Shown piece by piece: positions 1 to 7,328 of a stretch of DNA of 11,219 nucleotides. Each line of letters begins with the position of its first letter. Position 1 is the stretch's first letter. The notes below the pieces were generated by a model. That model saw nothing but the letters and a program-made list of their open reading frames with translations, made no database searches and had not been told where the DNA came from. A program made the translations under genes and the position numbers. Source of the DNA: an uncultured Muribaculaceae bacterium (GTDB lineage: Bacteria > Bacteroidota > Bacteroidia > Bacteroidales > Muribaculaceae); contig CAJUIJ010000080.1 in assembly GCA_910586175.1 (NCBI GenBank), forward strand, positions 1-11,219. The letters run 5' to 3'.

Positions 1-34
1 GCAGGAATGAATGTCGCTTTCGAACTTTCACATT

Positions 35-66
35 GCAAAATTAATACTTCAAACTCCCTTTTGCAA
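35..66 (-). promoter_or_regulatory. Leftward Bacteroidota-type promoter for a gene beyond the left edge
   Basis: On the minus strand TAATTTTGC (35-43) matches the Bacteroidota -7 element TAnnTTTGY, and a TTG (64-66) lies 20 bp upstream, the spacing expected for the -33 element. Both elements sit inside a perfect 8-bp inverted repeat, TTGCAAAA at 33-40 and TTTTGCAA at 59-66. Transcription would start near position 29 and leave the window to the left. No coding start can be supported in the first 30 bases, so the target gene is not visible. Confidence 0.5.
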
Positions 67-142
67 GTGGTTCTAACAAAAATCTAAGTATTATCAAGAA
101 TTAAAATGCAGCTAATAAGATATATAAGTATTATTAAATGGC

Positions 143-168
143 TAAAAAATCTAAGCCTATTATAGATT
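143..168 (-). terminator. Weak AT-rich intrinsic terminator after the TPR regulator gene
   Basis: Read on the minus strand, about 17 bases past the regulator stop codon, AATCTA (168-163) pairs with TAGATT (153-148) around a 9-base loop, and a run of T follows (149-144). The stem is only 6 bp and mostly A-T, so termination may be weak. Its position between two genes that appear to be separately transcribed supports the call. Confidence 0.4.
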
Positions 169-185
169 CTAAAATTTGGTTTTTC

Positions 186-1871
186 TTAAATTGATAACAC
201 TTCCTCCTCAAACTTCTCCGGATTCAGTGCCCTTCGCTTCAATTTAGAGCGATATGTGTAGACTGTAGATAGGGAGCATCGCAAGAAGTCGGCCATCTGC
301 TCTCCGTCGCCGAGTCCAATCTTCATCAGGGCTAAGATGCGAAGCTCTGTGTTGAGCCGCTCTCCGCTCTTGAGCACCACGCGCCCGTCAGGCTGTAGAA
401 GCTCGTTTACTTTATCGGCGAAGTTGGGGTAGAGATTCAATATGGCGTCATCAAATTTCTGATAAAACACTTTCAGCGTTTCTGACGATGCGTCTCCCTT
501 GTCAAGTTTCTTCAAGATTCCTTTCACGTTTCCCTGCAGTGCGAGCGTGCGGAGTGTCAAATGATATTTCTGGAGATTGGAGATGGTCACCGAACAGAAA
601 TCCATGAAGAGTCCGGCATACTCCTCGGCTGTGCGGTTTGACTTGCGCAGCTCCTTATTGGTTTCTGCAAGTGCATCGTTGGCCTGTTGCAGCCTCTCCG
701 ACATGGCGCTGAGCTCTTCGTTGCTCTGCTGCACCATCTTGTTGGCTCTCTTCACATGTCGCATCTGCCGCAATATCACGACGAGGCCCGTTATAGCCAT
801 GGCGAGCAGGAAGCTCGTAATGGTAATCAATGAACGCAAGTGTTTCTGCTGGCTTTTCTGTCGGGACGCATATGCCGTATCAATCACCGGGAGCATACGG
901 CCTGACTGTGCTCCGCTCATGCAGGCAGCATAATATGTGGCATCATCAAGGCTCGACTTCATGTAAAGGTTAGCGCGTTCTATGTCACCCTCCTCAAATA
1001 CCTTGGTGGCAAGCTCGCGCATGGCCATATTCTCTTTTACAGCTCCCTTTATATCTGATATAGCGGTCTTGGCCAGATATGCTTTTTGCATCTTCAGGTC
1101 GGATGTCTGCTCATATACGCGTGCCAGTGTAGAGGCTATTATGGAATATTCGCGTGTGCCGGGCATATATTTTTTCAGTTCCGATTCCAGTCGTTGCTTC
1201 ACCAGCCCCGGCTCTTTGTGCATTGTTTCATCAGCCCAGTTGGTGAGATACACGAATGATTCGGGAGATGCCACGCGCAGCAGGGAATCTGTATAATTTC
1301 GCCTCGCTTCCCGGCTCTTCAGTGTGTACTCGCCCGCCGGCAGGTATTCTGTCTCATAATAGCTCAGTGCACAGTATGCGCTGTAATACTCTGTCTTGAG
1401 TGTTGTGTCAAGGTCGCCCTCGCTGACTTTGGTCAGCATCTCATGAGCCTCCGTGAATAGGCCGGCATGGCTCGCTATGTCGGCCTTCTTGAGCAGCAAA
1501 CGAAGCTGTGCGTGCCGGTTGCCGCTTTGCTCTGCCAAGACCTGGGCCTCTTCCACATATTTAAGCGCAGAATCACACACATATGACTGATATTCCGTGA
1601 TAAGGTCGTCATATATCATAAGCCGGCTGCGGTCATCGTCCACTCGTGAGAGATTATGCCGCAGCTGGGATATGCGCCGGTCTTTTTCTGTCTCGTAGAT
1701 GTGGCTGCGGCCTATCTCCTCGTCCACCTCGGCGTAGAGCTGCTCAAGATCGGGAGTGCTGTCTGCCGATTTATGGCAGCCGGCCGCTGCCATTGCTATG
1801 ACAGCGGCCGTGCTTATTACCTTGATTCGGTTGATTATATTATTCCCTTTCGCTATGACCATCACACACAT
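186..1871 (-). CDS. Membrane-anchored TPR/helix-turn-helix transcriptional regulator (DUF6377-like)
   Basis: Likely a one-component regulator that senses something in the periplasm and acts on DNA in the cytoplasm; its ligand and targets are unknown. In order, the 561 residues show a lipoprotein-type signal peptide with an AAAGC lipobox (Cys32), a helical TPR-like region (about 40-330), one membrane segment (about 346-368), a coiled coil (about 370-413), a helical linker, and a C-terminal helix-turn-helix (about 505-545) with the pattern [20 protein letters not shown] followed by a [14 protein letters not shown] recognition helix. This layout and the C-terminus match the DUF6377 regulators of Bacteroidales. 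The ATG at 1871 overlaps the tyrS stop by 10 bases. A second in-frame ATG (Met4, 1862-1860) shares one base with that TGA and may be the true, translationally coupled start; both keep the signal peptide. Family assignment is from recognition of the pattern, not a search. Confidence 0.8.
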   Translation of the reverse strand: MCVMVIAKGNNIINRIKVISTAAVIAMAAAGCHKSADSTPDLEQLYAEVDEEIGRSHIYETEKDRRISQLRHNLSRVDDDRSRLMIYDDLITEYQSYVCDSALKYVEEAQVLAEQSGNRHAQLRLLLKKADIASHAGLFTEAHEMLTKVSEGDLDTTLKTEYYSAYCALSYYETEYLPAGEYTLKSREARRNYTDSLLRVASPESFVYLTNWADETMHKEPGLVKQRLESELKKYMPGTREYSIIASTLARVYEQTSDLKMQKAYLAKTAISDIKGAVKENMAMRELATKVFEEGDIERANLYMKSSLDDATYYAACMSGAQSGRMLPVIDTAYASRQKSQQKHLRSLITITSFLLAMAITGLVVILRQMRHVKRANKMVQQSNEELSAMSERLQQANDALAETNKELRKSNRTAEEYAGLFMDFCSVTISNLQKYHLTLRTLALQGNVKGILKKLDKGDASSETLKVFYQKFDDAILNLYPNFADKVNELLQPDGRVVLKSGERLNTELRILALMKIGLGDGEQMADFLRCSLSTVYTYRSKLKRRALNPEKFEEEVLSI

Positions 1872-3154
1872 ATCACGAGATAGTGGTTCTTCTTGCCGCG
1901 CTGTATATGGATATATTTGCCGTCAAGCAGGGCGCCTGCATCGATTGTTGCAGCAGGGTCGGTCACTTTTTCTTTGTTGACGCTGACTCCACCTTGCTGT
2001 ATCATCTTGCGTCCCTCTCCCTTTGAGGGGAAGATTGCGGTCTTGCTGGCCACAAGTTCAAGCAGGGGCACTCCGGCCTCTATCTCTGCTTTGCTCACCT
2101 CGAATGTCGGCACACCGTCAAACACATCGAGAAGCGTGCGCTCGTCAAGCTTGCGCAGTGCCTCGGCGGTATTGTTGCCGAAGAGTATTGCCGAGGCCTC
2201 TACTGCTGCCTCGTAGTCTTTTTCCGAATGTACCATGCAGGTCACCTCTTTGGCCAGTCGTTTCTGCATGGGGCGCTTGCCGGGATCCTCAGCGTGTTCC
2301 TGCACCAGTGCATCAATCTCCTCTTTGCTCAGCGATGTGAATATCTTAAGATATTTCTCTGCATCGGCATCGCTCACGTTCACCCAGAATTGGTAGAATT
2401 TATAGGGCGATGTGCGGGCCGGGTCAAGCCATATGTTGCCGCTTTCGGTCTTGCCGAATTTGCCTCCGTCGGCCTTAGTGATAAGCGGGCAGGTCAGTGC
2501 GTATGCCTCTCCACCGAGTTTGCGGCGTATCAGCTCCGTGCCTGTAGTGATATTGCCCCACTGGTCTGAACCTCCCAACTGTAGTCGGCATCCTTTATCT
2601 TGGTATAGTGTGAGATAATCGAAGCCCTGAAGCAGCTGGTATGTAAACTCTGTGAAGCTCAGGCCGTCGCGTGCCTCACCGTTAAGACGTTTCTTCACCG
2701 ACTCCTTGGCCATCATGTAGTTCACGGTGATGTGCTTCCCTATCTCGCGCGCGAAGTCAAGGAAGCTCACGTTCTTGGTCCAGTCGTAGTTGTTGACCAT
2801 TTCGGCTTTGTTGGGCGCGTCGCTCTCGAAGTCGAGAAATTTGGCCAGTTGCTTCTTTATGGCTTCCTGGTTGTGACGGAGTGTCTCTTCGTCAAGGAGG
2901 TTGCGCTCAAGCGATTTGCCCGACGGGTCGCCGATCATGCCGGTAGCTCCCCCTATAAGGGCCAGCGGCTTGTGGCCGCAGCGCTGGAAGTGGCGGAGCA
3001 TCATTACACCGCATAAGTGACCGATGTGAAGCGAATCAGCAGTAGGGTCTATGCCCAGGTATGCTGTCGTCATCTCTTTTTTCAATTGCTCCTCTGTGCC
3101 GGGCATAATGCTGTGCACCATCCCTCGCCAACTTAGTTCTTCTACAAAGTCCAT
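1862..3154 (-). CDS. tyrS: Tyrosyl-tRNA synthetase
   Basis: Attaches tyrosine to tRNA-Tyr in the cytoplasm by way of tyrosyl-adenylate, a class I aminoacyl-tRNA synthetase reaction. The 430-residue length is normal. Visible features are the HIGH motif (residues 43-46) after [11 protein letters not shown], the tyrosine/ATP pocket segment GGSDQWGN (194-201), the KMSKS-equivalent loop KFGKT (232-236), and a C-terminal S4 RNA-binding domain (about 365-430, with [15 protein letters not shown]). The KFGKT form is usual in bacterial TyrS. The ATG at 3154 gives the expected N-terminus. The stop overlaps the start of the TPR regulator. The 108-bp leader towards the cyclase-like gene holds an 8-bp tandem repeat and no convincing -7 element, so tyrS may be read through from the gene upstream or use an unrecognised promoter. 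No T-box or other riboswitch was recognised. Confidence 0.97.
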   Translation of the reverse strand: MDFVEELSWRGMVHSIMPGTEEQLKKEMTTAYLGIDPTADSLHIGHLCGVMMLRHFQRCGHKPLALIGGATGMIGDPSGKSLERNLLDEETLRHNQEAIKKQLAKFLDFESDAPNKAEMVNNYDWTKNVSFLDFAREIGKHITVNYMMAKESVKKRLNGEARDGLSFTEFTYQLLQGFDYLTLYQDKGCRLQLGGSDQWGNITTGTELIRRKLGGEAYALTCPLITKADGGKFGKTESGNIWLDPARTSPYKFYQFWVNVSDADAEKYLKIFTSLSKEEIDALVQEHAEDPGKRPMQKRLAKEVTCMVHSEKDYEAAVEASAILFGNNTAEALRKLDERTLLDVFDGVPTFEVSKAEIEAGVPLLELVASKTAIFPSKGEGRKMIQQGGVSVNKEKVTDPAATIDAGALLDGKYIHIQRGKKNHYLVICV

Positions 3155-3195
3155 ATTCTTAATTTCTTAGATTTTCAGTCTTTTGGTTTAACATC

Positions 3196-3265
3196 ATGTC
3201 ATTATGACATTATGTCAAAATGTCAAAATGTCATTATGTCAAAATGTCATGATGTCGTCATGTCA
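3196..3265. repeat. 8-bp tandem repeat (ATGTCAWW type) between tyrS and the cyclase-like gene
   Basis: Eight consecutive 8-base units plus a six-base partial unit run from 3196 to 3265. The units in order are ATGTCATT, ATGACATT, ATGTCAAA, ATGTCAAA, ATGTCATT, ATGTCAAA, ATGTCATG, ATGTCGTC and ATGTCA. The last partial unit contains the stop codon (TCA on plus, TGA on minus) of the cyclase-like gene. On the minus strand, the sense strand for tyrS, the array reads as repeated TTTGACAT and AATGACAT boxes 42-110 bases upstream of the tyrS ATG. A long plus-strand reading frame here, rich in MSKC-type repeats, is a by-product of the array. Confidence 0.9.
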
Positions 3266-4240
3266 GTTACTCTTAAGATATTCGAAAAGGGTCTCGCCCA
3301 CTGCCTTGAGCGTTTCTTTATCGATGTTGTCCATGTTATCCTCCATGGTGTGCCAAGTGGGGCAGAATCCTCCACGGTAATCTATTATGTCGATGGCCGG
3401 TATTCCGGCCTTGATAAGCTCCACATGGTCGTCGGTGATGGCGCCTCCGATCTTGCGCGGAAATTTACTGGAGTGTCCTGCCCGTGCAGCCGCTGCTCTG
3501 ATGGCGTCATCTATCTCGGGTGCGCTGCTGCGCGACATGTATTCTGCCGGAAATTCAGCGCCGACGCCTCCCACCATGTCAAGAAGTATCGCCCTGGCCG
3601 GCCTGTAGCCCGGCTTGATGGGATGCTCCGCGAAGTATCGGGCCCCCAATGCCCAGCTCTCATCATCTCCCTCCGTGCCATAATCCTCACAGTCCACGAA
3701 GAGTATGTCTATCCCTTTGTCGGGTTGCCGCTCGCCCAGCATCCTCGCGGTTTCCAGTAGTACGCCGACACCGCTTGCACCATCGTTGGCACCATCTATG
3801 GCCTTTTTGCGGTTGGCTGCCGTTGCATCCTGGTCGGCCCATGGGCGTGTGTCGTAGTGGGCAAGAAGCAGCAGGCGGTCACTCTTCTCGGGCTTGTAGC
3901 TACCCATTATGTTGGTCATCGGAAGCTCGGTGCCGTCGAAAGCCTTTAATTTGGCTTTCTGAAGCGTAACTTCCGCTCCATGACGGCGTAACTCGCTCTC
4001 AAGCCATGCAGCGGTATTGGCATGGGCCTCGCTCCCGGGCACTCGTGGGCCGAAACTCACCTGTTTGGCCACATAGCTGTAGGCACTGTCGGCATCAAAG
4101 CTCATATCCATAACTTCCGTGCCCGGGGCAGCTACTGCGGCACTCTCTGATTCGCTTTCGCCCGAGGCTGCCTGGCCTGTCGAGCCGCCGCAACCGCTTA
4201 GCATCACAAGCCCTATCATGATTATGCTTATTTTATGCAC
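3263..4240 (-). CDS. Lipoprotein of the M28 / glutaminyl-peptide cyclotransferase fold
   Basis: Probably a periplasmic zinc enzyme that turns N-terminal glutamine of exported proteins into pyroglutamate; an M28 aminopeptidase is the alternative. The 325 residues begin with a short signal peptide and lipobox LSGC (Cys17), with no acidic surface-export signal after it. Compared from memory with human glutaminyl cyclase, the key blocks are in order: HYD (128-130), GANDGASG (150-157) with zinc ligand D153, CED (184-186) with E185 as likely general base and D186 in the place of a Glu ligand, SWALGARYF (195-203), LLDMVGG (219-225) with D221, and WHTMEDNMDNID (296-307) with ligand H297. The last block closely resembles the human cyclase. 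All five residues that bind two zincs in M28 peptidases are present, so sequence alone does not settle the activity. The start is GTG at 4240; an in-frame stop lies upstream with no ATG between. It is transcribed divergently from porW. Confidence 0.8.
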   Translation of the reverse strand: MHKISIIMIGLVMLSGCGGSTGQAASGESESESAAVAAPGTEVMDMSFDADSAYSYVAKQVSFGPRVPGSEAHANTAAWLESELRRHGAEVTLQKAKLKAFDGTELPMTNIMGSYKPEKSDRLLLLAHYDTRPWADQDATAANRKKAIDGANDGASGVGVLLETARMLGERQPDKGIDILFVDCEDYGTEGDDESWALGARYFAEHPIKPGYRPARAILLDMVGGVGAEFPAEYMSRSSAPEIDDAIRAAAARAGHSSKFPRKIGGAITDDHVELIKAGIPAIDIIDYRGGFCPTWHTMEDNMDNIDKETLKAVGETLFEYLKSN

Positions 4241-4275
4241 TGTATATTCGTTTTCAGTCTTATCTTTATATTAGA

Positions 4276-4290
4276 ACCTTGCGTCAAGGT
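4276..4290. promoter_or_regulatory. Perfect palindrome in the divergent cyclase/porW spacer
   Basis: ACCTTG (4276-4281) and CAAGGT (4285-4290) form a perfect inverted repeat with a 3-base centre. It lies just downstream of the predicted minus-strand -7 element, so it would be at the very 5' end of the cyclase-like transcript, either as a DNA operator or as an RNA stem-loop. It is also about 67 bases upstream of porW. The role is inferred from position only. Confidence 0.4.
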
Positions 4291-4299
4291 GTGCTATTG

Positions 4300-4308
4300 G
4301 CAAAATTA
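4300..4308 (-). promoter_or_regulatory. Predicted -7 element for the M28/cyclase-like gene
   Basis: The minus-strand sequence TAATTTTGC matches TAnnTTTGY exactly. It would give a start near 4294 and a leader of roughly 55 bases. The -33 region is weak: the nearest TTG on that strand is only about 12 bases upstream and overlaps a T-run. On the plus strand, no element this good was found for porW in the 116-bp spacer. Confidence 0.45.
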
Positions 4309-4356
4309 CAAAAAAAATTGCAATAATAAGATATATCAACATTTCGTTTTACAATT

Positions 4357-7320
4357 ATGGTATCGTTCAAGCGGCGTTGGGCCGTAGTCAGCTGGCTTAT
4401 GCCAATATTCTTTTGTTTCTTCCTGATGTTCGCTTCTTGCGGCACCAAGAAGAATACCCCCATGTCACGCCAATGGCAGGCTTTCAACACTCGTTACAAC
4501 GTATATTTCAATGGAAAGACTCATTTCGATGAGCAACTTAAGACGATGGAGAGCCAATATCAGGACGATTACACGCGCATCACGCTCATTCATCCCGCCG
4601 AGGCCAAGGCCGACCAGAAACGTCCGCAGCCTACGGGTGATTTCAACCGCACCATAGAGAAGATGCAGAAGTCTATCCAGCTCCATTCCATCAAGAAGAA
4701 ACCTAAGAAAAAAGGGAGTTCGCCCAAGGAGAAGGCTTTTCGTGCGCGCGATGAGTTCAATCCGTTTCTCCATAATTCATGGCTCACCATGGGCAAAGCG
4801 CAGTATTACAACGGTGATTTCTCCGGCGCAGCTGCGACTTTCCTATATATTTCCAAGCATTTCACTTGGCTCCCCAAGGTTGTCACCGAGGCAAGACTCT
4901 GGATGGGACTATCTTACTGTGCGCTCGATTGGACGTATGAAGCTGAGAATGCCCTACATCTTGTCAAGGAGAAGGATTTGCAGTCTAACAACCTGAAGAA
5001 CCTGTACAATCTCGCGTGGGGTGACTATTACGTGCGCACATCGGACTATAAGAAGGCTATACCTTATCTATCTAAGGCTGTTAAATATGCGCATGGCAGC
5101 CAGAAAAATCGCCTGTGGTTCCTGCTTGGACAGCTATACTCGAATGTAGGCAGCAAGCGTGAGGCTTACAATGCTTTCAAGAAGGCCGGCTCGGGTGCCT
5201 CTACCGACTATCGTACCAAGTTCAACGCCCGGATAAAACGCTCTGAGGTGTTTGAGGGTTCAAGTGTCAAGGGTGAGGTGAACTCGCTCAAGGCGATGAC
5301 ACGTTACGCACGCAACAAGGAGTTTCTTGACCAGATATACTACGCTATAGGAAATCTCTATCTCTCGCGGCGCGACACTACCGCTGCCATTGAGAATTAT
5401 GCACTCGCTGTAGAGAAGTCCACCCGCAACGGCATTGACAAGGCCCTCGCACAGCTCGCCCTCGGCAATCTTTATTTCGCACGCGGTGAGTATGTGAAGG
5501 CGCAGCCATGCTATTCGGAGGCGGTGCCCCAACTTCCGGAGTCTTATCCTGACTATAAGATGCTTAAACGCCGCAGCGATGTGCTCGATGAGCTTGCCAC
5601 ATATGCCGGCAATGTGCAGCTTCAGGATTCGCTTCTCACGCTCTCAAAGCTTACTCCCGAAGAGCAGCGGAAGGTGGCGGAAAGGCTGGCGAAGGAGCTG
5701 ATAGAGAAGGAGAAGAAGGAGGCCGAGGATGCGAAGCGTGAGGAATACCTCGCTGAGCAGGAGGGTAAGGGTCAGGATGGTATTAATAAGAATGATGCCT
5801 CCACAAGCTCGTTCATGCTCAACTCCGACAAGTCATGGTATTTCTACAACACTATGACCAAAAACCAAGGCAAGACGGAGTTCCAGCGCCGTTGGGGTGC
5901 ACGTAAGCTCGAAGATGACTGGCGCCGACGCAACAAGACCACCTTCTCGCTCGATCAGGAACCGGAGTCTGACGACGACACTCTCGCCTCTGACTCAATC
6001 GCCGCAGACCCCTCGCTTACACCCGAACAGCAGGAGGCGCAGAAGAAACAGCTCGAGGCCGAAAACGACCCGCATCAGCCCGAATACTACCTCAAGCAGA
6101 TTCCTAAGACCGAAGAGGAGATTGCCACGGCCAACGATGTTATACAGGAGGGCCTTTATAATGAAGGCATAATTCTCAAGGATAAGCTCGAGGACTATAC
6201 GGCTGCCCGCAAGGAGTTCGACCGTCTGCTCGCACGCTACCCCGATAATGTATACCGGCTTGACGTATACTACAACATGTATCTCATGGCAGTCCGTTCC
6301 AACCAAAAGTCGGTAGCCGAACATTGGCGCGCCCTGATTCTCGCAGACTTCCCCGAGTCTCCATACGGCCAGGCCATGCGTGACCCCAACTATTTTGACA
6401 ACCTCCGGCGCATGAACGAAGTGCAGGAACAGCTGTACCAGCGTGCCTACGATGCCTACCTGGCCAACGATAACGCCGCTGTGCACCGTATCACCGATGA
6501 CATGCAAAAGGATTACCCGCTCTCTAAGATTCTTCCCAAGTTCTTGTTTATAAACGCTCTTTCTTATCTTACCGATAATGACAACGAGAAGTTCAAGGAG
6601 CAACTCACGTCGCTGCTCGACAAGTACCCCGACACCGACATGACCGACATGGCGGGTAGCATACTGCGCGGTCTTAAGGCCGGACGCGTTCCGCACGCCG
6701 GACTATCCAACTCGCGTGGCATGCTTTGGGATATGCGACTCTCCAATGACTCTCTCCCGGCAGCTGCCGACGGTCAGCCCGCCAATTTCGAGCGTGACCC
6801 CAATGCCCCGCAATATCTTGTGCTCGCATTCCCAAGAGACTCAGTAAGCGCAAACCAACTCCTCTATGATGTGGCGCGTTTCAATTTCTCCTCGTTCGTC
6901 GTTCAGGATTTCGACCTCGAGCCGATGAGCTTCGGCAACGTCGGACTGCTTGTCGTCAAGGGATTCAATAACCTCAAGGTCCTCGAGCATTACCGTTCGG
7001 TGATGGCCGAAAAGGGATTCATCTTGCCCGATGGTGTCCGCCCGATCATGATAAGCAAGAGCAACTTTGAACTTCTCTTGCGCGAGGGACGTTCTTTTGA
7101 AGAGTACTTCCGCTTCGAAGAGAACCCGGAGCAACCTCCAATACCGGAGCAAGAAGAGTTGCCTGAAGAGCAGCAGGAAGCACCCCAAGAACCACAAGCC
7201 CCCCAAGAGCAACCCCAGGAGCCACAAGAAGTGCCACAAGTGCCACAAGAAGAAGGCTCTGAAGAATCAGAAACCATTCCCAATCAAGAACTCCCTCTTC
7301 AGGAGTCTGGGGACCAATAA
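4357..7320 (+). CDS. porW: Type IX secretion system TPR lipoprotein PorW/SprE
   Basis: An outer-membrane-associated periplasmic lipoprotein required for T9SS function, and in gliding Bacteroidota (as SprE) for motility. The 987 residues begin with a basic, hydrophobic signal peptide and lipobox FASC (Cys28), followed by GTKKNTPMSRQWQAFNTRYNV, an opening typical of this family. Next are a lysine-rich stretch (113-126), TPR arrays (about 130-410), a charged helical segment (436-468), a conserved block including SWYFYN (493-498), and a second TPR-like array (about 590-770). A C-terminal domain (about 815-925) ends in a low-complexity Pro/Gln/Glu tail (about 926-987). No surface-export signal follows Cys28, consistent with a periplasmic location. 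The ATG at 4357 is the only start that gives a full signal peptide. The porX start is 8 bp past the stop, so the two are probably co-transcribed. Identification rests on the N-terminus, length, domain order and porX next door. Confidence 0.88.
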   Translation: MVSFKRRWAVVSWLMPIFFCFFLMFASCGTKKNTPMSRQWQAFNTRYNVYFNGKTHFDEQLKTMESQYQDDYTRITLIHPAEAKADQKRPQPTGDFNRTIEKMQKSIQLHSIKKKPKKKGSSPKEKAFRARDEFNPFLHNSWLTMGKAQYYNGDFSGAAATFLYISKHFTWLPKVVTEARLWMGLSYCALDWTYEAENALHLVKEKDLQSNNLKNLYNLAWGDYYVRTSDYKKAIPYLSKAVKYAHGSQKNRLWFLLGQLYSNVGSKREAYNAFKKAGSGASTDYRTKFNARIKRSEVFEGSSVKGEVNSLKAMTRYARNKEFLDQIYYAIGNLYLSRRDTTAAIENYALAVEKSTRNGIDKALAQLALGNLYFARGEYVKAQPCYSEAVPQLPESYPDYKMLKRRSDVLDELATYAGNVQLQDSLLTLSKLTPEEQRKVAERLAKELIEKEKKEAEDAKREEYLAEQEGKGQDGINKNDASTSSFMLNSDKSWYFYNTMTKNQGKTEFQRRWGARKLEDDWRRRNKTTFSLDQEPESDDDTLASDSIAADPSLTPEQQEAQKKQLEAENDPHQPEYYLKQIPKTEEEIATANDVIQEGLYNEGIILKDKLEDYTAARKEFDRLLARYPDNVYRLDVYYNMYLMAVRSNQKSVAEHWRALILADFPESPYGQAMRDPNYFDNLRRMNEVQEQLYQRAYDAYLANDNAAVHRITDDMQKDYPLSKILPKFLFINALSYLTDNDNEKFKEQLTSLLDKYPDTDMTDMAGSILRGLKAGRVPHAGLSNSRGMLWDMRLSNDSLPAAADGQPANFERDPNAPQYLVLAFPRDSVSANQLLYDVARFNFSSFVVQDFDLEPMSFGNVGLLVVKGFNNLKVLEHYRSVMAEKGFILPDGVRPIMISKSNFELLLREGRSFEEYFRFEENPEQPPIPEQEELPEEQQEAPQEPQAPQEQPQEPQEVPQVPQEEGSEESETIPNQELPLQESGDQ

Positions 7321-7328
7321 CAAAAGCC

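Noticed and set aside
232..330. Possible LuxR-type response regulator assignment for the TPR regulator
   Set aside because: There is a helix-turn-helix at the C-terminus but no receiver domain; the TPR, membrane segment and coiled-coil layout fits the DUF6377-type family better.
2446..2460. KFGKT in place of KMSKS in TyrS as a damaged active site
   Set aside because: This form of the loop is common in bacterial tyrosyl-tRNA synthetases and does not suggest loss of function.
3212..3760. 182-residue plus-strand open frame beginning MSKCQNVIMSKCHDV
   Set aside because: Its start is made by the 8-bp tandem repeat and the rest lies antisense to the well-supported cyclase-like gene; no domain is recognisable.
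5995..6696. 233-residue minus-strand open frame inside porW
   Set aside because: Antisense shadow of porW with a Val/Leu-rich composition expected from reverse reading; no start context or recognisable family.
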